Origin: Oceanivirga salmonicida | GTDB lineage: Bacteria > Fusobacteriota > Fusobacteriia > Fusobacteriales > Leptotrichiaceae | Assembly (NCBI RefSeq): GCF_001517915.1 | Contig: NZ_LOQI01000003.1 | Coordinates: 1-51,334 of the forward strand | DNA: 51,334 nt | Direction of reading: 5' to 3' | Program-made: the position numbers and the translations under genes | In this document: positions 16,033 to 24,470 of the stretch, in pieces | Layout of the letters: every line of letters starts with the position of its first letter | Numbering within the stretch: position 1 is the first letter of the stretch | The notes under the pieces: generated by a model | Told to the model about the DNA's origin: nothing | The model's input: the letters and a program-made list of their open reading frames with translations, nothing else | Database searches by the model: none

Positions 16033-17739
16033 ATGATTAGATTAACAGGTATTCCAGCGTCAGAAGGTATTTCGATAGGAAAAATTTTAGTATATCAAAC
16101 TGAAAAAATTGATATGGAAGCTATAAAAATTTCAAAGATTCCATCAGAATCAGAAATGTTAAAATTAGAAGAAGGTATGAAAAAAACCAAAATACAAATA
16201 TTAAATATTAGAGAAAAAGTAAGTCAAGAAATGGGAGAAGATAAGGCTGGAATTTTTGATGCTCATTTAGAATTATTAGAAGATGATGATTTGTTAGATG
16301 AAGTAAAAGAAAGAATAAAAACTCAAAATATGACAGCAGCTTATGCACTTAATGAAGGTATAGAAGAATATTGTGCACTATTATCTCAATTAGATGATCC
16401 ATATTTAAGAGAAAGAGCAACTGATCTACAAGATATAGGATCAAGATGGGTAAAAAATATATTAGGAATGAAAATAAGTTCTTTATCTAATTTAGAACCT
16501 AATACTATTGTTGTTACTTACGATTTAACACCATCAGATACAGCACAATTAGATCTTAAAAATTGTGCAGGATTTATAACTGAAATAGGCGGTAAAACTG
16601 CCCATTCTGCTATAATGGCTAGATCATTAGAATTACCAGCTATAGTTGGAGTTAAAAATATACTTAGCACAGTAAAAGAGGATGAAAAAGTAATAATAGA
16701 TGGAGATACAGGAGAAATATATTTATCTCCAACTGAATTGATAGAAAAAGAATTTACTAAAAAAAGAGAAGAGTTTTTAAATAATAAAGAAGAATTGAAA
16801 AAAGTTAAATATTTACCAACTGTTACATTAGATGGTAGACAATTAAGTGTAATGGGAAATATAGGTAGTCCAGAAGACGTAGATGCAGTATTAGAAGCAG
16901 GTGGAGAAGGTATAGGTCTATATAGAACTGAATTTCTATTTATGAATTCAGATCATATGCCTACTGAAGAAGAACAATATAGAGCATATAGAATAGTAGC
17001 AGAAAAAATGCAAGGAAAACCAGTTACTATTAGAACCATGGATATAGGTGGAGATAAAGAATTACCTTATTTAGATTTAGCAAAAGAAATGAATCCATTC
17101 TTAGGTTATAGAGCTATAAGAATTTCATTAACTCATAAAGAAATGTTTAAAACTCAATTAAAGGCTATATTAAGAGCATCTGCTTATGGTCAAGTTAAGA
17201 TAATGTACCCTATGGTTTGTTCAATAACTGAAATTAGAAAATCTAATCAAATATTAGAGGAATGTAAGAAAGAATTAGATGCAATAGGTAAGTTATATGA
17301 TAGAAATATTAAAGTGGGAATAATGGTTGAAACACCATCTACTGCAATAATAGCATATAAATTTGCAAAAGAAGTTGATTTCTTCTCTATAGGAACTAAT
17401 GATTTAACTCAATATTTCCTAGCAGTAGATAGAGGAAATGAAAAAGTTTCTTCATTATATAGTTCATATAATCCAGCAGTATTAGAAGCTATACAAAAAG
17501 TTATAGATGCAGGACATGACAGAGGTATAAATGTAAGTATGTGTGGAGAATTTGCTGGTGATAAAAAAGCAACTGAACTTTTATTAGGAATGGGATTAGA
17601 TTCGTTCTCAATGAGTGCAAGTTCTATATTAGGAGTTAAGAAAAACATTAGAGATTCTAAATATATAGAAGCACAAAATTATAGAAATATAATATTAAGT
17701 AAAGATACGCCAGAAGACGTAATAAGTAGTTTAAAATAG
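16033..17739 (+). CDS. ptsI: PTS enzyme I (phosphoenolpyruvate-protein phosphotransferase)
   Basis: Enzyme I takes phosphate from phosphoenolpyruvate and passes it to HPr at the head of the phosphotransferase system. The 568-residue protein has the N-terminal HPr-binding and phosphohistidine domain with His191 in EIGGKTAHSAIMARS. The C-terminal PEP-utilising barrel shows GEGIGLYRTEFLFM, TIRTMDIGGDKELPY, NPFLGYRAIR and GINVSMCGEFAGD with the catalytic Cys. AGGAGG precedes the ATG by 8 nt. No ptsH (HPr) gene is adjacent, although ptsH-ptsI is the usual order; HPr must be encoded elsewhere. Two candidate phosphate acceptors, DhaM-like and EIIA-like proteins, lie within 8 kb. Confidence 0.97.
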   Translation: MIRLTGIPASEGISIGKILVYQTEKIDMEAIKISKIPSESEMLKLEEGMKKTKIQILNIREKVSQEMGEDKAGIFDAHLELLEDDDLLDEVKERIKTQNMTAAYALNEGIEEYCALLSQLDDPYLRERATDLQDIGSRWVKNILGMKISSLSNLEPNTIVVTYDLTPSDTAQLDLKNCAGFITEIGGKTAHSAIMARSLELPAIVGVKNILSTVKEDEKVIIDGDTGEIYLSPTELIEKEFTKKREEFLNNKEELKKVKYLPTVTLDGRQLSVMGNIGSPEDVDAVLEAGGEGIGLYRTEFLFMNSDHMPTEEEQYRAYRIVAEKMQGKPVTIRTMDIGGDKELPYLDLAKEMNPFLGYRAIRISLTHKEMFKTQLKAILRASAYGQVKIMYPMVCSITEIRKSNQILEECKKELDAIGKLYDRNIKVGIMVETPSTAIIAYKFAKEVDFFSIGTNDLTQYFLAVDRGNEKVSSLYSSYNPAVLEAIQKVIDAGHDRGINVSMCGEFAGDKKATELLLGMGLDSFSMSASSILGVKKNIRDSKYIEAQNYRNIILSKDTPEDVISSLK

Positions 17740-17748
17740 GAGTATAAT

Positions 17749-18303
17749 ATGAAAGTTGTTATGACATTAGTTAAAGATTTTGAACTTTTGGAAGCAGTTG
17801 GCTCTATTGATATGCTAAGGAGAGCTGATATTGATTTAGATATTGTATCAGTATTTAATGAAGATATAGTTATGTCTTATCATAATGTGGGATTAACAGT
17901 AGATAAAAAAATGAAAGATATTGATTTAAATAGTTATGATATGTTAATATTACCAGGTGGAGCAGGCACAGTTAATTATTTCAATTCAAAAGAATTAATG
18001 CAGGTTGTTAAAGAGTATAATAAAGAAAATAAGTATTTAGCAGCCATATGTGCAGCACCATCAGTTTTAGCAAAAAATGGTGTTTTAAATGGGAAAAATG
18101 TTACGGCATTTCCAAGTGTAATTTCTGATTTAGAAAAGGCTAATGCTAATGTAATAAATAAAGGTGTGGTTGTAGATGGTAAAATTATTACAGGACAATC
18201 TGCGGCTTATAGTATAGATTTTGGATTAACATTAGTTGAAACTATATTAGGAAAAGAAAAAAGAATAGAAATAGAGAAATCAATAATTAGAAGCTCAAAG
18301 TAG
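17749..18303 (+). CDS. DJ-1/PfpI family protein (YajL/ThiJ-like)
   Basis: The 184-residue protein has the flavodoxin-like DJ-1 fold signature: MLILPGGAGTVNYF followed by the nucleophile-elbow Cys in YLAAICAAPSVLAKNGVLNGK and TGQSAAYSIDFGLTLVE near the end. The family includes chaperones, glyoxalases and deglycases acting on damaged proteins or nucleotides; the exact activity is not evident. It begins 9 nt after ptsI with GGAG before the ATG, so it is likely co-transcribed with it. A terminator overlaps its stop codon. Confidence 0.88.
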   Translation: MKVVMTLVKDFELLEAVGSIDMLRRADIDLDIVSVFNEDIVMSYHNVGLTVDKKMKDIDLNSYDMLILPGGAGTVNYFNSKELMQVVKEYNKENKYLAAICAAPSVLAKNGVLNGKNVTAFPSVISDLEKANANVINKGVVVDGKIITGQSAAYSIDFGLTLVETILGKEKRIEIEKSIIRSSK

Positions 18304-18314
18304 AGCTTCTTTTT
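18289..18314 (+). terminator. Terminator of the ptsI transcript, overlapping stop codon
   Basis: AGAAGCTC (18289-18296) and GAGCTTCT (18303-18310) form a perfect 8-bp stem around a 6-nt loop, followed by a T-run. The TAG stop (18301-18303) is in the loop and first stem base. Confidence 0.8.
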
Positions 18315-18334
18315 GAAAGAATTACGGAGGTTAA

Positions 18335-19117
18335 ATGAAAAAGTTGGCAATAATAACAGGTGCAACTAGCGGTATAGGTTATGAAATAACTAAATTAATA
18401 GCCAAAGAAGACGTTGATATATTAATGATATCTAGAAATAAAGATAAAATGGAAACTGTTAAAAAAGAATTAGAATTATTTAATAAAAATAAAATAAGTA
18501 TATTATCAATAGATTTATCTAAAAATTTAGAAACTGATTTTGAAAATATAGTAAATGAGATTGGAGATAGATCAATTAAATACTTTATAAACAATTCAGG
18601 TTTTGGAGATTATGGAGAATTTTCTAGTGCAGATATAGAAAAGCAAAGAAATATGATAAATTTAAATATATTGGCATTAACTAATTTAACTAAGATATTT
18701 TTTGATAATGTAAAATCAGATAGTGAATCATATTTATTAAATGTAGCATCAGTAGCATCTTTTATGTCAGGACCATTAATGTCAGTATATTATGCAACTA
18801 AGGCTTATGTATTGTCATTTACGAGAGCATTAATATATGAAAATAGAGAAAATAAGAATATTCATATATCTGTATTATGTCCAGGCCCAACTAAGACTAA
18901 TTTTATTAAATCATCTAATTTAGAAAATTCAGGATTATTTAATAAATTAAAAATTATGTCAGCCTATGATGTTGCTAGAATAGGGTTTAGTGAACTAAAA
19001 AAAGGTAAAAAAGTAATAATACCTGGAATAAATAATAAAATAGGTGTAATACTTAATAAGTTTGCACCAAGTAATTTAGTAAGTTATATAGTATATAAAA
19101 TAAATAAGAAAAAGTAA
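18335..19117 (+). CDS. Short-chain dehydrogenase/reductase (classical SDR)
   Basis: The 260-residue protein has the Rossmann cofactor motif TGATSGIG (about residues 8-15), NNSGFGDYG in place of NNAG, the catalytic Ser segment LLNVASVASF and the Tyr-x3-Lys pair in VYYATKAYVLSFTRAL. CPGPTKTNF follows, as in the classical SDR group (DltE/YqjQ-like). An Arg after the first strand (MISRNKDKM) suggests NADP(H). The substrate cannot be named. GGAGG lies 5 nt before the ATG. No independent promoter is obvious in the 31 nt after the upstream terminator, so expression may rely on read-through. Confidence 0.88.
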   Translation: MKKLAIITGATSGIGYEITKLIAKEDVDILMISRNKDKMETVKKELELFNKNKISILSIDLSKNLETDFENIVNEIGDRSIKYFINNSGFGDYGEFSSADIEKQRNMINLNILALTNLTKIFFDNVKSDSESYLLNVASVASFMSGPLMSVYYATKAYVLSFTRALIYENRENKNIHISVLCPGPTKTNFIKSSNLENSGLFNKLKIMSAYDVARIGFSELKKGKKVIIPGINNKIGVILNKFAPSNLVSYIVYKINKKK

Positions 19118-19198
19118 AAAAAAGTAAAATTACTTAAAAAATTATAAGTATTTAATTTTAATTATTAATATGTTTAATAATAATATAGGAGGTTCAAT

Positions 19199-19810
19199 AT
19201 GAAAAAAATAATAACAGTAATATCAATTTTAATTACAGCAACAACAACTATGTCAATGACTTCAATAAGAACATTAAAAGGGATAAAATCAGTAAGAGGA
19301 AATGTAACATATACAAATAATAGTATTACAAAAAATATTCCTATACATACAGTATTTTTAGGTTTAGAAGGTGAATATCTATTGCCAGTATATGAAAATT
19401 ATAATAAAACTAAATTTTTATTAGGTGTAGGTGGAGATATTAAATTAGGTTTTTCTGGTTATAAAGAAGATAATTTGAAAAAATTTTTAATAGAAGGTTA
19501 TTTAGGTCCATATGTAACAGGGCAATTTGGATACCAAGTAAATAGAGATTTTTTATTAAGAGGTGGACTTAAAGTTGGCGTTGGTTTAGATACTCATAGT
19601 GTTTGGTCAAAACCAGGTGCTTTAAATGCTAAATTTGCACCTACTGTTGGAGTGCCTATCACTTTAATAGGAGGATTAGATTATAATAAATTTAGTCTTA
19701 ATCTTGAAATAGGTGGAAAATATCTTGCTAAAAAAGGTGAAATAGGAATATTAAATAAACATAAATTTGTATTTACAACAGGAATTTCATTAGGGTATAT
19801 TTTTAAATAA
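19199..19810 (+). CDS. Small outer-membrane beta-barrel protein, paralogue A1
   Basis: The 203-residue precursor has a signal peptide (about residues 1-20) and a body of alternating strands. Recurrent motifs are LEGEYLLPVYE, LGVGGDIKLGF, PYVTGQFGYQVNRDFLLRGGLKVGVGLD, VGVPITLIGGLDYNKF and the terminal LGYIFK. The same motif series occurs in the next gene and in the two genes at 38357-39588, defining a four-member local family. AGGAGG precedes the ATG. No function is recognised; the features fit an 8-10 stranded barrel. Confidence 0.68.
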   Translation: MKKIITVISILITATTTMSMTSIRTLKGIKSVRGNVTYTNNSITKNIPIHTVFLGLEGEYLLPVYENYNKTKFLLGVGGDIKLGFSGYKEDNLKKFLIEGYLGPYVTGQFGYQVNRDFLLRGGLKVGVGLDTHSVWSKPGALNAKFAPTVGVPITLIGGLDYNKFSLNLEIGGKYLAKKGEIGILNKHKFVFTTGISLGYIFK

Positions 19811-19862
19811 TAATCTAATATGTGAAAATATATAATATGTAGAAATATAAAGGAGATCAACT

Positions 19863-20447
19863 ATGAAAAAAATGTTAATTATTGGAATAGCAATGTCAAT
19901 TTTTAGTTTTTCAGAAGGGGCATCATATATTAGAACAGGTATAAATTATACTAGAAATAAAGTTAATATAAGTGATAAAAATGTACATACTGTTTTAGTA
20001 TCAGGAGAACTAGAATATTTATTTCCTGTATATGAAAATTCAGGTTTTAAAGTATTGACAGGTGTAGGAATAAATGGGAAAATAGGTGGAGCTAATATAT
20101 TTAGAAATATTAAGAAACAAAACTTATTAGAAATATATGCTGGACCCTATGTAACACCACAAATTTCATATGATATAAATGATTATTTAACTGCTAGAAC
20201 AGGATTTAAATTAGGAGTGGGCTTAAATGTGCATGAAGTTTTTAATTATGATTTAAATAATGATACTATTATAACTCCATCAGCAACTTTAGGTATACCA
20301 ATGACTTTTGTTTTGGGAGTAGATATTGGAAGATTTACAAGTAATTTTGAAATAGGTTCTAAATTAGTTATGGGAAATGGTAAATTATTGACAGAGAAAA
20401 ACAATTTCTTACTTATAACTTCATTATCTATAGGTTATAAATTTTAA
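19863..20447 (+). CDS. Small outer-membrane beta-barrel protein, paralogue A2
   Basis: The 194-residue precursor is the tandem partner of the preceding gene: signal peptide (about 1-18), then GELEYLFPVYEN, LTGVGINGKIGG, PYVTPQISYDINDYLTARTGFKLGVGLNVHEVF, LGIPMTFVLGVDIGRF and the C-terminal LSIGYKF, whose terminal Phe fits a barrel-assembly signal. AAAGGAG lies 8 nt before the ATG. A strong terminator follows, so the pair probably forms one unit. Function unknown. Confidence 0.7.
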   Translation: MKKMLIIGIAMSIFSFSEGASYIRTGINYTRNKVNISDKNVHTVLVSGELEYLFPVYENSGFKVLTGVGINGKIGGANIFRNIKKQNLLEIYAGPYVTPQISYDINDYLTARTGFKLGVGLNVHEVFNYDLNNDTIITPSATLGIPMTFVLGVDIGRFTSNFEIGSKLVMGNGKLLTEKNNFLLITSLSIGYKF

Positions 20448-20470
20448 TTAGATTACAAATTTTAATTAAG

Positions 20471-20509
20471 AGATCATTAAACTTAAAAACAAGTTTAATG
20501 GTCTTTTTT
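20471..20509 (+). terminator. Terminator of the paralogue A1-A2 unit
   Basis: A 14-bp stem (20471-20484 with 20491-20504, one wobble pair) with a 6-nt AAAAAC loop runs into six T residues. Confidence 0.85.
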
Positions 20510-20530
20510 GTAGAAGAAAAAAGAAAAATA

Positions 20531-20575
20531 TGCTAAAATATACAAAAAAACAATTGAAAAATATGAGAGTATAAT
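20531..20575 (+). promoter_or_regulatory. Candidate promoter region of tyrS
   Basis: Two candidate -10 elements are present, TGCTAAAAT (20531-20539, extended form) and TATAAT (20570-20575). Neither has a good -35 at 16-18 bp. I looked for a T-box leader, common before synthetase genes in low-GC bacteria, and saw none. Confidence 0.35.
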
Positions 20576-20605
20576 GTAATATATTAGTTAAGAAAGTGAG
20601 TGAAA

Positions 20606-21823
20606 ATGACAAATCAAGAAATTGAAAAAGAAGTATTAAGGCAATATGATATTCTAAAAAGAGGTTGCGAAGAAATAATAAATGAAGAAGAGTTTAAGAA
20701 AAAGTTAAGAAAAAGTATAGAAGAAAATAAACCATTAAAGGTTAAATTAGGTATAGACCCAACTGGAAGTGATTTACATATAGGGCATGCAGTTCCACTT
20801 AGAAAATTAAAACAATTTCAAGATTTAGGGCATGAGCCAATATTTCTAATAGGAACATTTACTGCAAGAATAGGAGACCCAACTGGTAAGTCTGAAACTA
20901 GAAAAATGCTTAGTATGGAAGAAATAGAACAAAATATTAAAACATACCTAGAACAAGTAAAATTAATATTAGATATTGATAAATTAACAGTTAGGTATAA
21001 TCATGAGTGGTTAGAAACTTTAAGCTTAGCAGAAGTATTAAATCTTTTATCTAAATTCACTGTATCACAAATGGTAAGTCGTGAGGATTTTTCAAAAAGA
21101 TTAGCAGCTAATAAACCAGTATCATTAATAGAATTTATGTACCCTATATTGCAAGGTTATGATTCGGTAGCCTTAGATGCTGATATAGAATTAGGTGCAA
21201 CTGAACAAAAATTTAATCTTTTAAGAGGGAGAGATTTATTAAAAGATTTTGGTAAAGAACAACAAATATGTATGCTTATGCCTATATTAGTTGGGTTAGA
21301 TGGAACTGAAAAAATGAGTAAATCATTAGGTAATTATATAGGGGTAAAAGATAGTCCTAATGATATGTTTGGTAAGATAATGTCAATATCAGATGATTTA
21401 ATGTATACATATTATGAACAAATTACACAAATTTCTATTGATGAAATAAAAGAAATTAAAGAAAAAATGCATCCTATGGAAGCAAAAAAGAAACTGGCTA
21501 TGGAATTAGTTAATACATACTATGGAAAAGATGCAAGTATTGAAGCAAGAGCATATTTTGAAAATATTTTTTCAAAGAAAAATTTAGATATAGAATTGCC
21601 AGAATTTGAAGTTGATTTTAATGAAATCAATGTTATTGATCTTTTAGTAAAAGAACTTAATATATTTAATTCTACAAGTGAGGCTAGAAGATTAATCTCA
21701 CAAGGTGGATTTAAAGTTAATGATGAGAGTATAAAAGACGTTAAACATGTTTTAAAAATAGAAGATAACATGATAATAAAAGCAGGAAAGAAAAATATTT
21801 TTAGATTAAATAAGAAAGGATAA
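20606..21823 (+). CDS. tyrS: Tyrosine-tRNA ligase
   Basis: This class I synthetase charges tRNA-Tyr, which is encoded at 40155-40239. The 405-residue protein has LGIDPTGSDLHIGHAVPL with the HIGH motif at 58-61, the tyrosine-binding helix region MYPILQGYDSVALDADIELGATEQKFNLL, and KMSKS at 236-240. An S4-like RNA-binding domain sits at the C-terminus (NSTSEARRLISQGGFKVND). HIGH spacing and the LDADIELGATEQ form place it in the TyrRS-2 (TyrZ-like) subgroup. The start is set at ATG 20606, 5 nt after GTGAG; a GTG two codons upstream is less likely. It is followed after 5 nt by the thioredoxin-reductase-like gene. Confidence 0.96.
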   Translation: MTNQEIEKEVLRQYDILKRGCEEIINEEEFKKKLRKSIEENKPLKVKLGIDPTGSDLHIGHAVPLRKLKQFQDLGHEPIFLIGTFTARIGDPTGKSETRKMLSMEEIEQNIKTYLEQVKLILDIDKLTVRYNHEWLETLSLAEVLNLLSKFTVSQMVSREDFSKRLAANKPVSLIEFMYPILQGYDSVALDADIELGATEQKFNLLRGRDLLKDFGKEQQICMLMPILVGLDGTEKMSKSLGNYIGVKDSPNDMFGKIMSISDDLMYTYYEQITQISIDEIKEIKEKMHPMEAKKKLAMELVNTYYGKDASIEARAYFENIFSKKNLDIELPEFEVDFNEINVIDLLVKELNIFNSTSEARRLISQGGFKVNDESIKDVKHVLKIEDNMIIKAGKKNIFRLNKKG

Positions 21824-21828
21824 ATTAT

Positions 21829-22752
21829 ATGGAAAAAATATATGACGTAATAGTAGTTGGTGGAGGGCCTTCAGCAATAGCAAGTGCTATATATACAGTT
21901 AGAAAAGGTCTTAAGGTTGCAGTAATTGCTGATAGTATAGGTGGACAAGTAATAACTACTAATGAGATAGAAAATATTATAGGTATACCTAAAACAACAG
22001 GTTATGAGTTTACAACTAATCTTGAAAAACATTTAACAGAATATGAAGTAGACGTTTTCAAAGGACATTTAGTTAATCAAATTAAATTAGAAAATGAATA
22101 TAAGTTAGTTATTACAGATAATGAAACATACAAGACAAAATCAGTAATATTAGCAACTGGTGCTAAACATAGAAAATTAAATGTAAAAGGGGAAGATGAT
22201 TTTGCTTCAAAAGGAGTACATTATTGTGCAACTTGTGATGGACCATTTTATAGAAATTTAGACGTTGTAGTAGTTGGTGGTGGAAATTCTGGTGTAGAAG
22301 CAGCACTTGATTTATCTAATATAGCTAAAAGTGTTACTTTAATTGAGTATTTAGATACTTTAAAAGCAGATAGTTTACTACAAGATAAATTAAAAGAAAA
22401 TGAAAAAATAAATGTTATACTAGGTGCAAAATTAGAGGAAATCAAAGGAACACAATTTGTTACAAATCTAGACTATATTGACAGAAAAACAAATGAATTA
22501 AAGAATATAAAAACAGATGGAATTTTTGTAGAAATAGGATTGTTACCTAGCACAGATAATTTTAAAGATTTAGTTGAATTAAATAATAGAAATGAAATAA
22601 AAATAGATGCATTAAATAAAACAAATGTAGATGGAATATTTGCAGCAGGGGATTGTACAGACGTAGCATATAAGCAAATAATAATAGCATTAGGAGATGG
22701 AGCAAAGGCGGCTCTTAGTGCATTTGATTATCTTTTAAAGTTAGAAAAATAA
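21829..22752 (+). CDS. trxB: Thioredoxin reductase-like FAD/NAD(P)-dependent flavoprotein
   Basis: The 307-residue protein has the FAD-binding VVGGGPSAIASAIY at the N-terminus, GGQVITTNEIENIIG, the redox-active CATC (Cys133-Cys136), the NAD(P)-binding VVVGGGNSGVEAAL, and the closing GIFAAGDCTD. These define the low-molecular-weight thioredoxin reductase family. GGQ-x4-TNEIENI is closer to the AhpF C-terminal/NADH-type reductases than to E. coli TrxB, so the partner could be thioredoxin or another thiol protein. It lies 5 nt after tyrS and 18 nt before the yebC-type gene. Confidence 0.92.
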   Translation: MEKIYDVIVVGGGPSAIASAIYTVRKGLKVAVIADSIGGQVITTNEIENIIGIPKTTGYEFTTNLEKHLTEYEVDVFKGHLVNQIKLENEYKLVITDNETYKTKSVILATGAKHRKLNVKGEDDFASKGVHYCATCDGPFYRNLDVVVVGGGNSGVEAALDLSNIAKSVTLIEYLDTLKADSLLQDKLKENEKINVILGAKLEEIKGTQFVTNLDYIDRKTNELKNIKTDGIFVEIGLLPSTDNFKDLVELNNRNEIKIDALNKTNVDGIFAAGDCTDVAYKQIIIALGDGAKAALSAFDYLLKLEK

Positions 22753-22770
22753 ATAGGAGGAACAATAAAT

Positions 22771-23487
22771 ATGGGAAGACACGGAACCATTGCTGGTCGT
22801 AAAGAATCGCAAGATAAAAAAAGAGCAGCAGCATTTACCAAATATGTAAGATTAATAACAGTAGCAGCAAGAGAAGGAGCAGACCCTGAGTATAATGTTT
22901 CTTTAAAACATGCAATAGAAAAAGCAAAAAGTATAAATATGCCTAATGATAATATACAAAGAGCAATCAAAAAAGGATCAGGAGATGGAAGTGCTGATGC
23001 TTTTGAAACTTTAAATTATGAAGGTTATGGTCCTGGGGGAGTTGCTATTATAGTTGAAACTTTAACTGATAATAGAAATAGAACAGCTTCAAATGTTAAA
23101 AGTCTTTTTGATAGATCAGGTGGTAATTTAGGAGTTACGGGTTGTGTTTCATATATGTTTGAGAGAAAAGGTGTAATTGAAATTGAAAAAAAAGATGGAA
23201 TGTTAGAAGATGAAATAATGGAAACGGCATTAGAAGCAGGTATGGATGATATGATAACATATGATGATAGTTTCTATATAACAACTCCACTTGAAAATTA
23301 TGATACAGTTAAAGACGCACTAACTAATGCAGGTTATGAACTATTAGAAGCAGATTTAGAATATGTTCCTTCTATAGAAGTAGAAACTTTATCAGATGGA
23401 GATAAAGATAAATTGCAAAAATTAGTTGATAAATTAGAAGAAGACGATGATGTGCAAAAAGTGCATCATAATTTTACTGGTTTTTAA
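22771..23487 (+). CDS. YebC/PmpR family protein (TACO1 homologue)
   Basis: The 238-residue protein begins MGRHGTIAGRKESQDKKRAAAFTKYVRLITVAAREG and contains ADPEYNVSLKHAIEKAKSINMPNDNIQRAIKKGSG and YEGYGPGGVAIIVETLTDNRNRT, all hallmarks of the YebC family. Members bind DNA or the ribosome; recent work ties them to translation through proline-rich stretches as well as to transcription control. AGGAGG lies 10 nt before the ATG. It appears co-transcribed with the flavoprotein gene upstream and the EIIA gene downstream. Confidence 0.95.
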   Translation: MGRHGTIAGRKESQDKKRAAAFTKYVRLITVAAREGADPEYNVSLKHAIEKAKSINMPNDNIQRAIKKGSGDGSADAFETLNYEGYGPGGVAIIVETLTDNRNRTASNVKSLFDRSGGNLGVTGCVSYMFERKGVIEIEKKDGMLEDEIMETALEAGMDDMITYDDSFYITTPLENYDTVKDALTNAGYELLEADLEYVPSIEVETLSDGDKDKLQKLVDKLEEDDDVQKVHHNFTGF

Positions 23488-23505
23488 TGACAAGAGGTGC
23501 TAATA

Positions 23506-23943
23506 ATGGAAAGTGAATTTTTAGATGATGATTTATTTTTACTTGATTTGGAAATATCTAACAAACAAGAATTGTTTGAGTTAGTTGCAAAACATGCAAA
23601 AAAATTAAATTTAATAGAAGATGAAGAAGGTTTAATACAAGATCTTTTTGAAAAAGAAAAATATACGGCTACATATCTAGGAAATGAGTGCAGTATACCA
23701 CATGTAAGAAGTTCAAAAATAAATAAAAATACTATACTGTTTTTTAGATTAAGTAATGGAATTGAATGGTCAGATAAAGATACGGCAAAATATATATTTG
23801 TTATACTTGCTAAAAAAGAAGATAGAAATTTACATATAGACCAATTAAAAAGTGTTTCTAAGAAAATTTTAGATAAGAAAAAATTTGAAATTTTTAAAAA
23901 TTCACAAGATAAAAAAGAAATTTTAAGTATATTAAAAAGCTAG
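23506..23943 (+). CDS. Lone PTS EIIA domain protein (fructose/mannitol/Ntr type)
   Basis: The 145-residue protein is a single PTS EIIA type 2 domain. His66 in GNECSIPHVRS is the expected phosphorylation site (family pattern IPH). Flanking FEKEKYTATYLGNE and IFVILAKKEDRNLHIDQLKSVSKKILDKK also fit. No EIIB or EIIC membrane subunit is encoded nearby, so a regulatory PtsN-like role is as likely as sugar uptake. The start at 23506 uses GAGGTG 7 nt upstream; a GTG at 23497 overlaps that site and is rejected. It is the last gene before a terminator shared with convergent rpmB. Confidence 0.87.
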   Translation: MESEFLDDDLFLLDLEISNKQELFELVAKHAKKLNLIEDEEGLIQDLFEKEKYTATYLGNECSIPHVRSSKINKNTILFFRLSNGIEWSDKDTAKYIFVILAKKEDRNLHIDQLKSVSKKILDKKKFEIFKNSQDKKEILSILKS

Positions 23944-23973
23944 AATAATAAAATATTCTAGCTTTACTTTTTT
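23936..23973. terminator. Bidirectional terminator between EIIA gene and rpmB
   Basis: A perfect 12-bp stem (23936-23947 with 23954-23965) with a 6-nt loop contains the plus-strand stop codon. T-rich tracts follow on both strands, serving the two convergent genes. Confidence 0.8.
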
Positions 23974-23996
23974 GAAACAGAGTTTATCAAGCTAGA

Positions 23997-24263
23997 CTAC
24001 TCTGCTTCTGAGAATAATATTCTAGACAATCTGTCACTCAAATTATCTTTATTACTCATTAATATTTTTCTAACTTGGTCAGAATTTTTACCTTTTAAAG
24101 TTTTCATAGCTTTTGTACAAACTCTTATTTTAACTTCTTTACCGTTAATCTCTAATTTCATAACTTGTAAATTAGGTCTCCAAATTCTTTTAGTAGCTCT
24201 GTGAGAGTGGCTTACTAAATTACCGTGTCCTGTTTTTTTCCCAAAAACTTCACATACTTGCAT
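23997..24263 (-). CDS. rpmB: 50S ribosomal protein L28
   Basis: The protein is 88 residues from the start at 24263 (MQVCEVFGKKTGHGN), where GGAGGTG lies 6 nt upstream. L28 signatures are CEVFGKKTGHGNLVSHSHRATKRIWRPNLQ and KIRVCTKAMKTL. It is a little longer than typical bacterial L28 (about 62-78) because of a C-terminal tail (NKDNLSDRLSRILFSEAE). The first-strand Cys and later Cys do not form the four-Cys zinc site of some L28 proteins. It is monocistronic with its own promoter. Confidence 0.95.
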   Translation of the reverse strand: MQVCEVFGKKTGHGNLVSHSHRATKRIWRPNLQVMKLEINGKEVKIRVCTKAMKTLKGKNSDQVRKILMSNKDNLSDRLSRILFSEAE

Positions 24264-24298
24264 CTTTTGCACCTCCATAATTCAATACTTAGATTTTT

Positions 24299-24327
24299 AT
24301 TATATCATATTGAAATATATTATTCAA
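24299..24327 (-). promoter_or_regulatory. Promoter of rpmB
   Basis: On the minus strand TTGAAT (24322-24327), a 17-bp spacer and TGATATAAT (-10 at 24299-24304). The same hexamers and spacing occur at 38262-38290. Confidence 0.7.
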
Positions 24328-24422
24328 GGGCGTTTTTGCTTTTATTTAAAGATAAATTTTGTTTTAATTCATATAGGTATTTATATACAAAAAATAAAAA
24401 AATTTCAAAAAAAAAAAATATG

Positions 24423-24431
24423 TGTTATAAT
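24423..24431 (+). promoter_or_regulatory. Extended -10 promoter for the gene at 24471
   Basis: TGTTATAAT lies 40 nt upstream of the start, after a long A-tract (about 24407-24418) that could act as an UP-like element. No clear -35. Confidence 0.5.
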
Positions 24432-24470
24432 AAACTATAAACATATAAAATATAGGAAGAAGGATATAAA

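Noticed and set aside
19118-19150. Terminator after the short-chain dehydrogenase gene (AAGTAA/TTACTT hairpin)
   Set aside because: The stem is short, AT-only and not followed by a T-run, so it is too weak to call.
20510-20605. T-box riboswitch before tyrS
   Set aside because: No T-box core sequence, specifier-like stem or antiterminator arrangement is visible in the short leader; the same is true before pheS, which follows its upstream gene by 11 nt.
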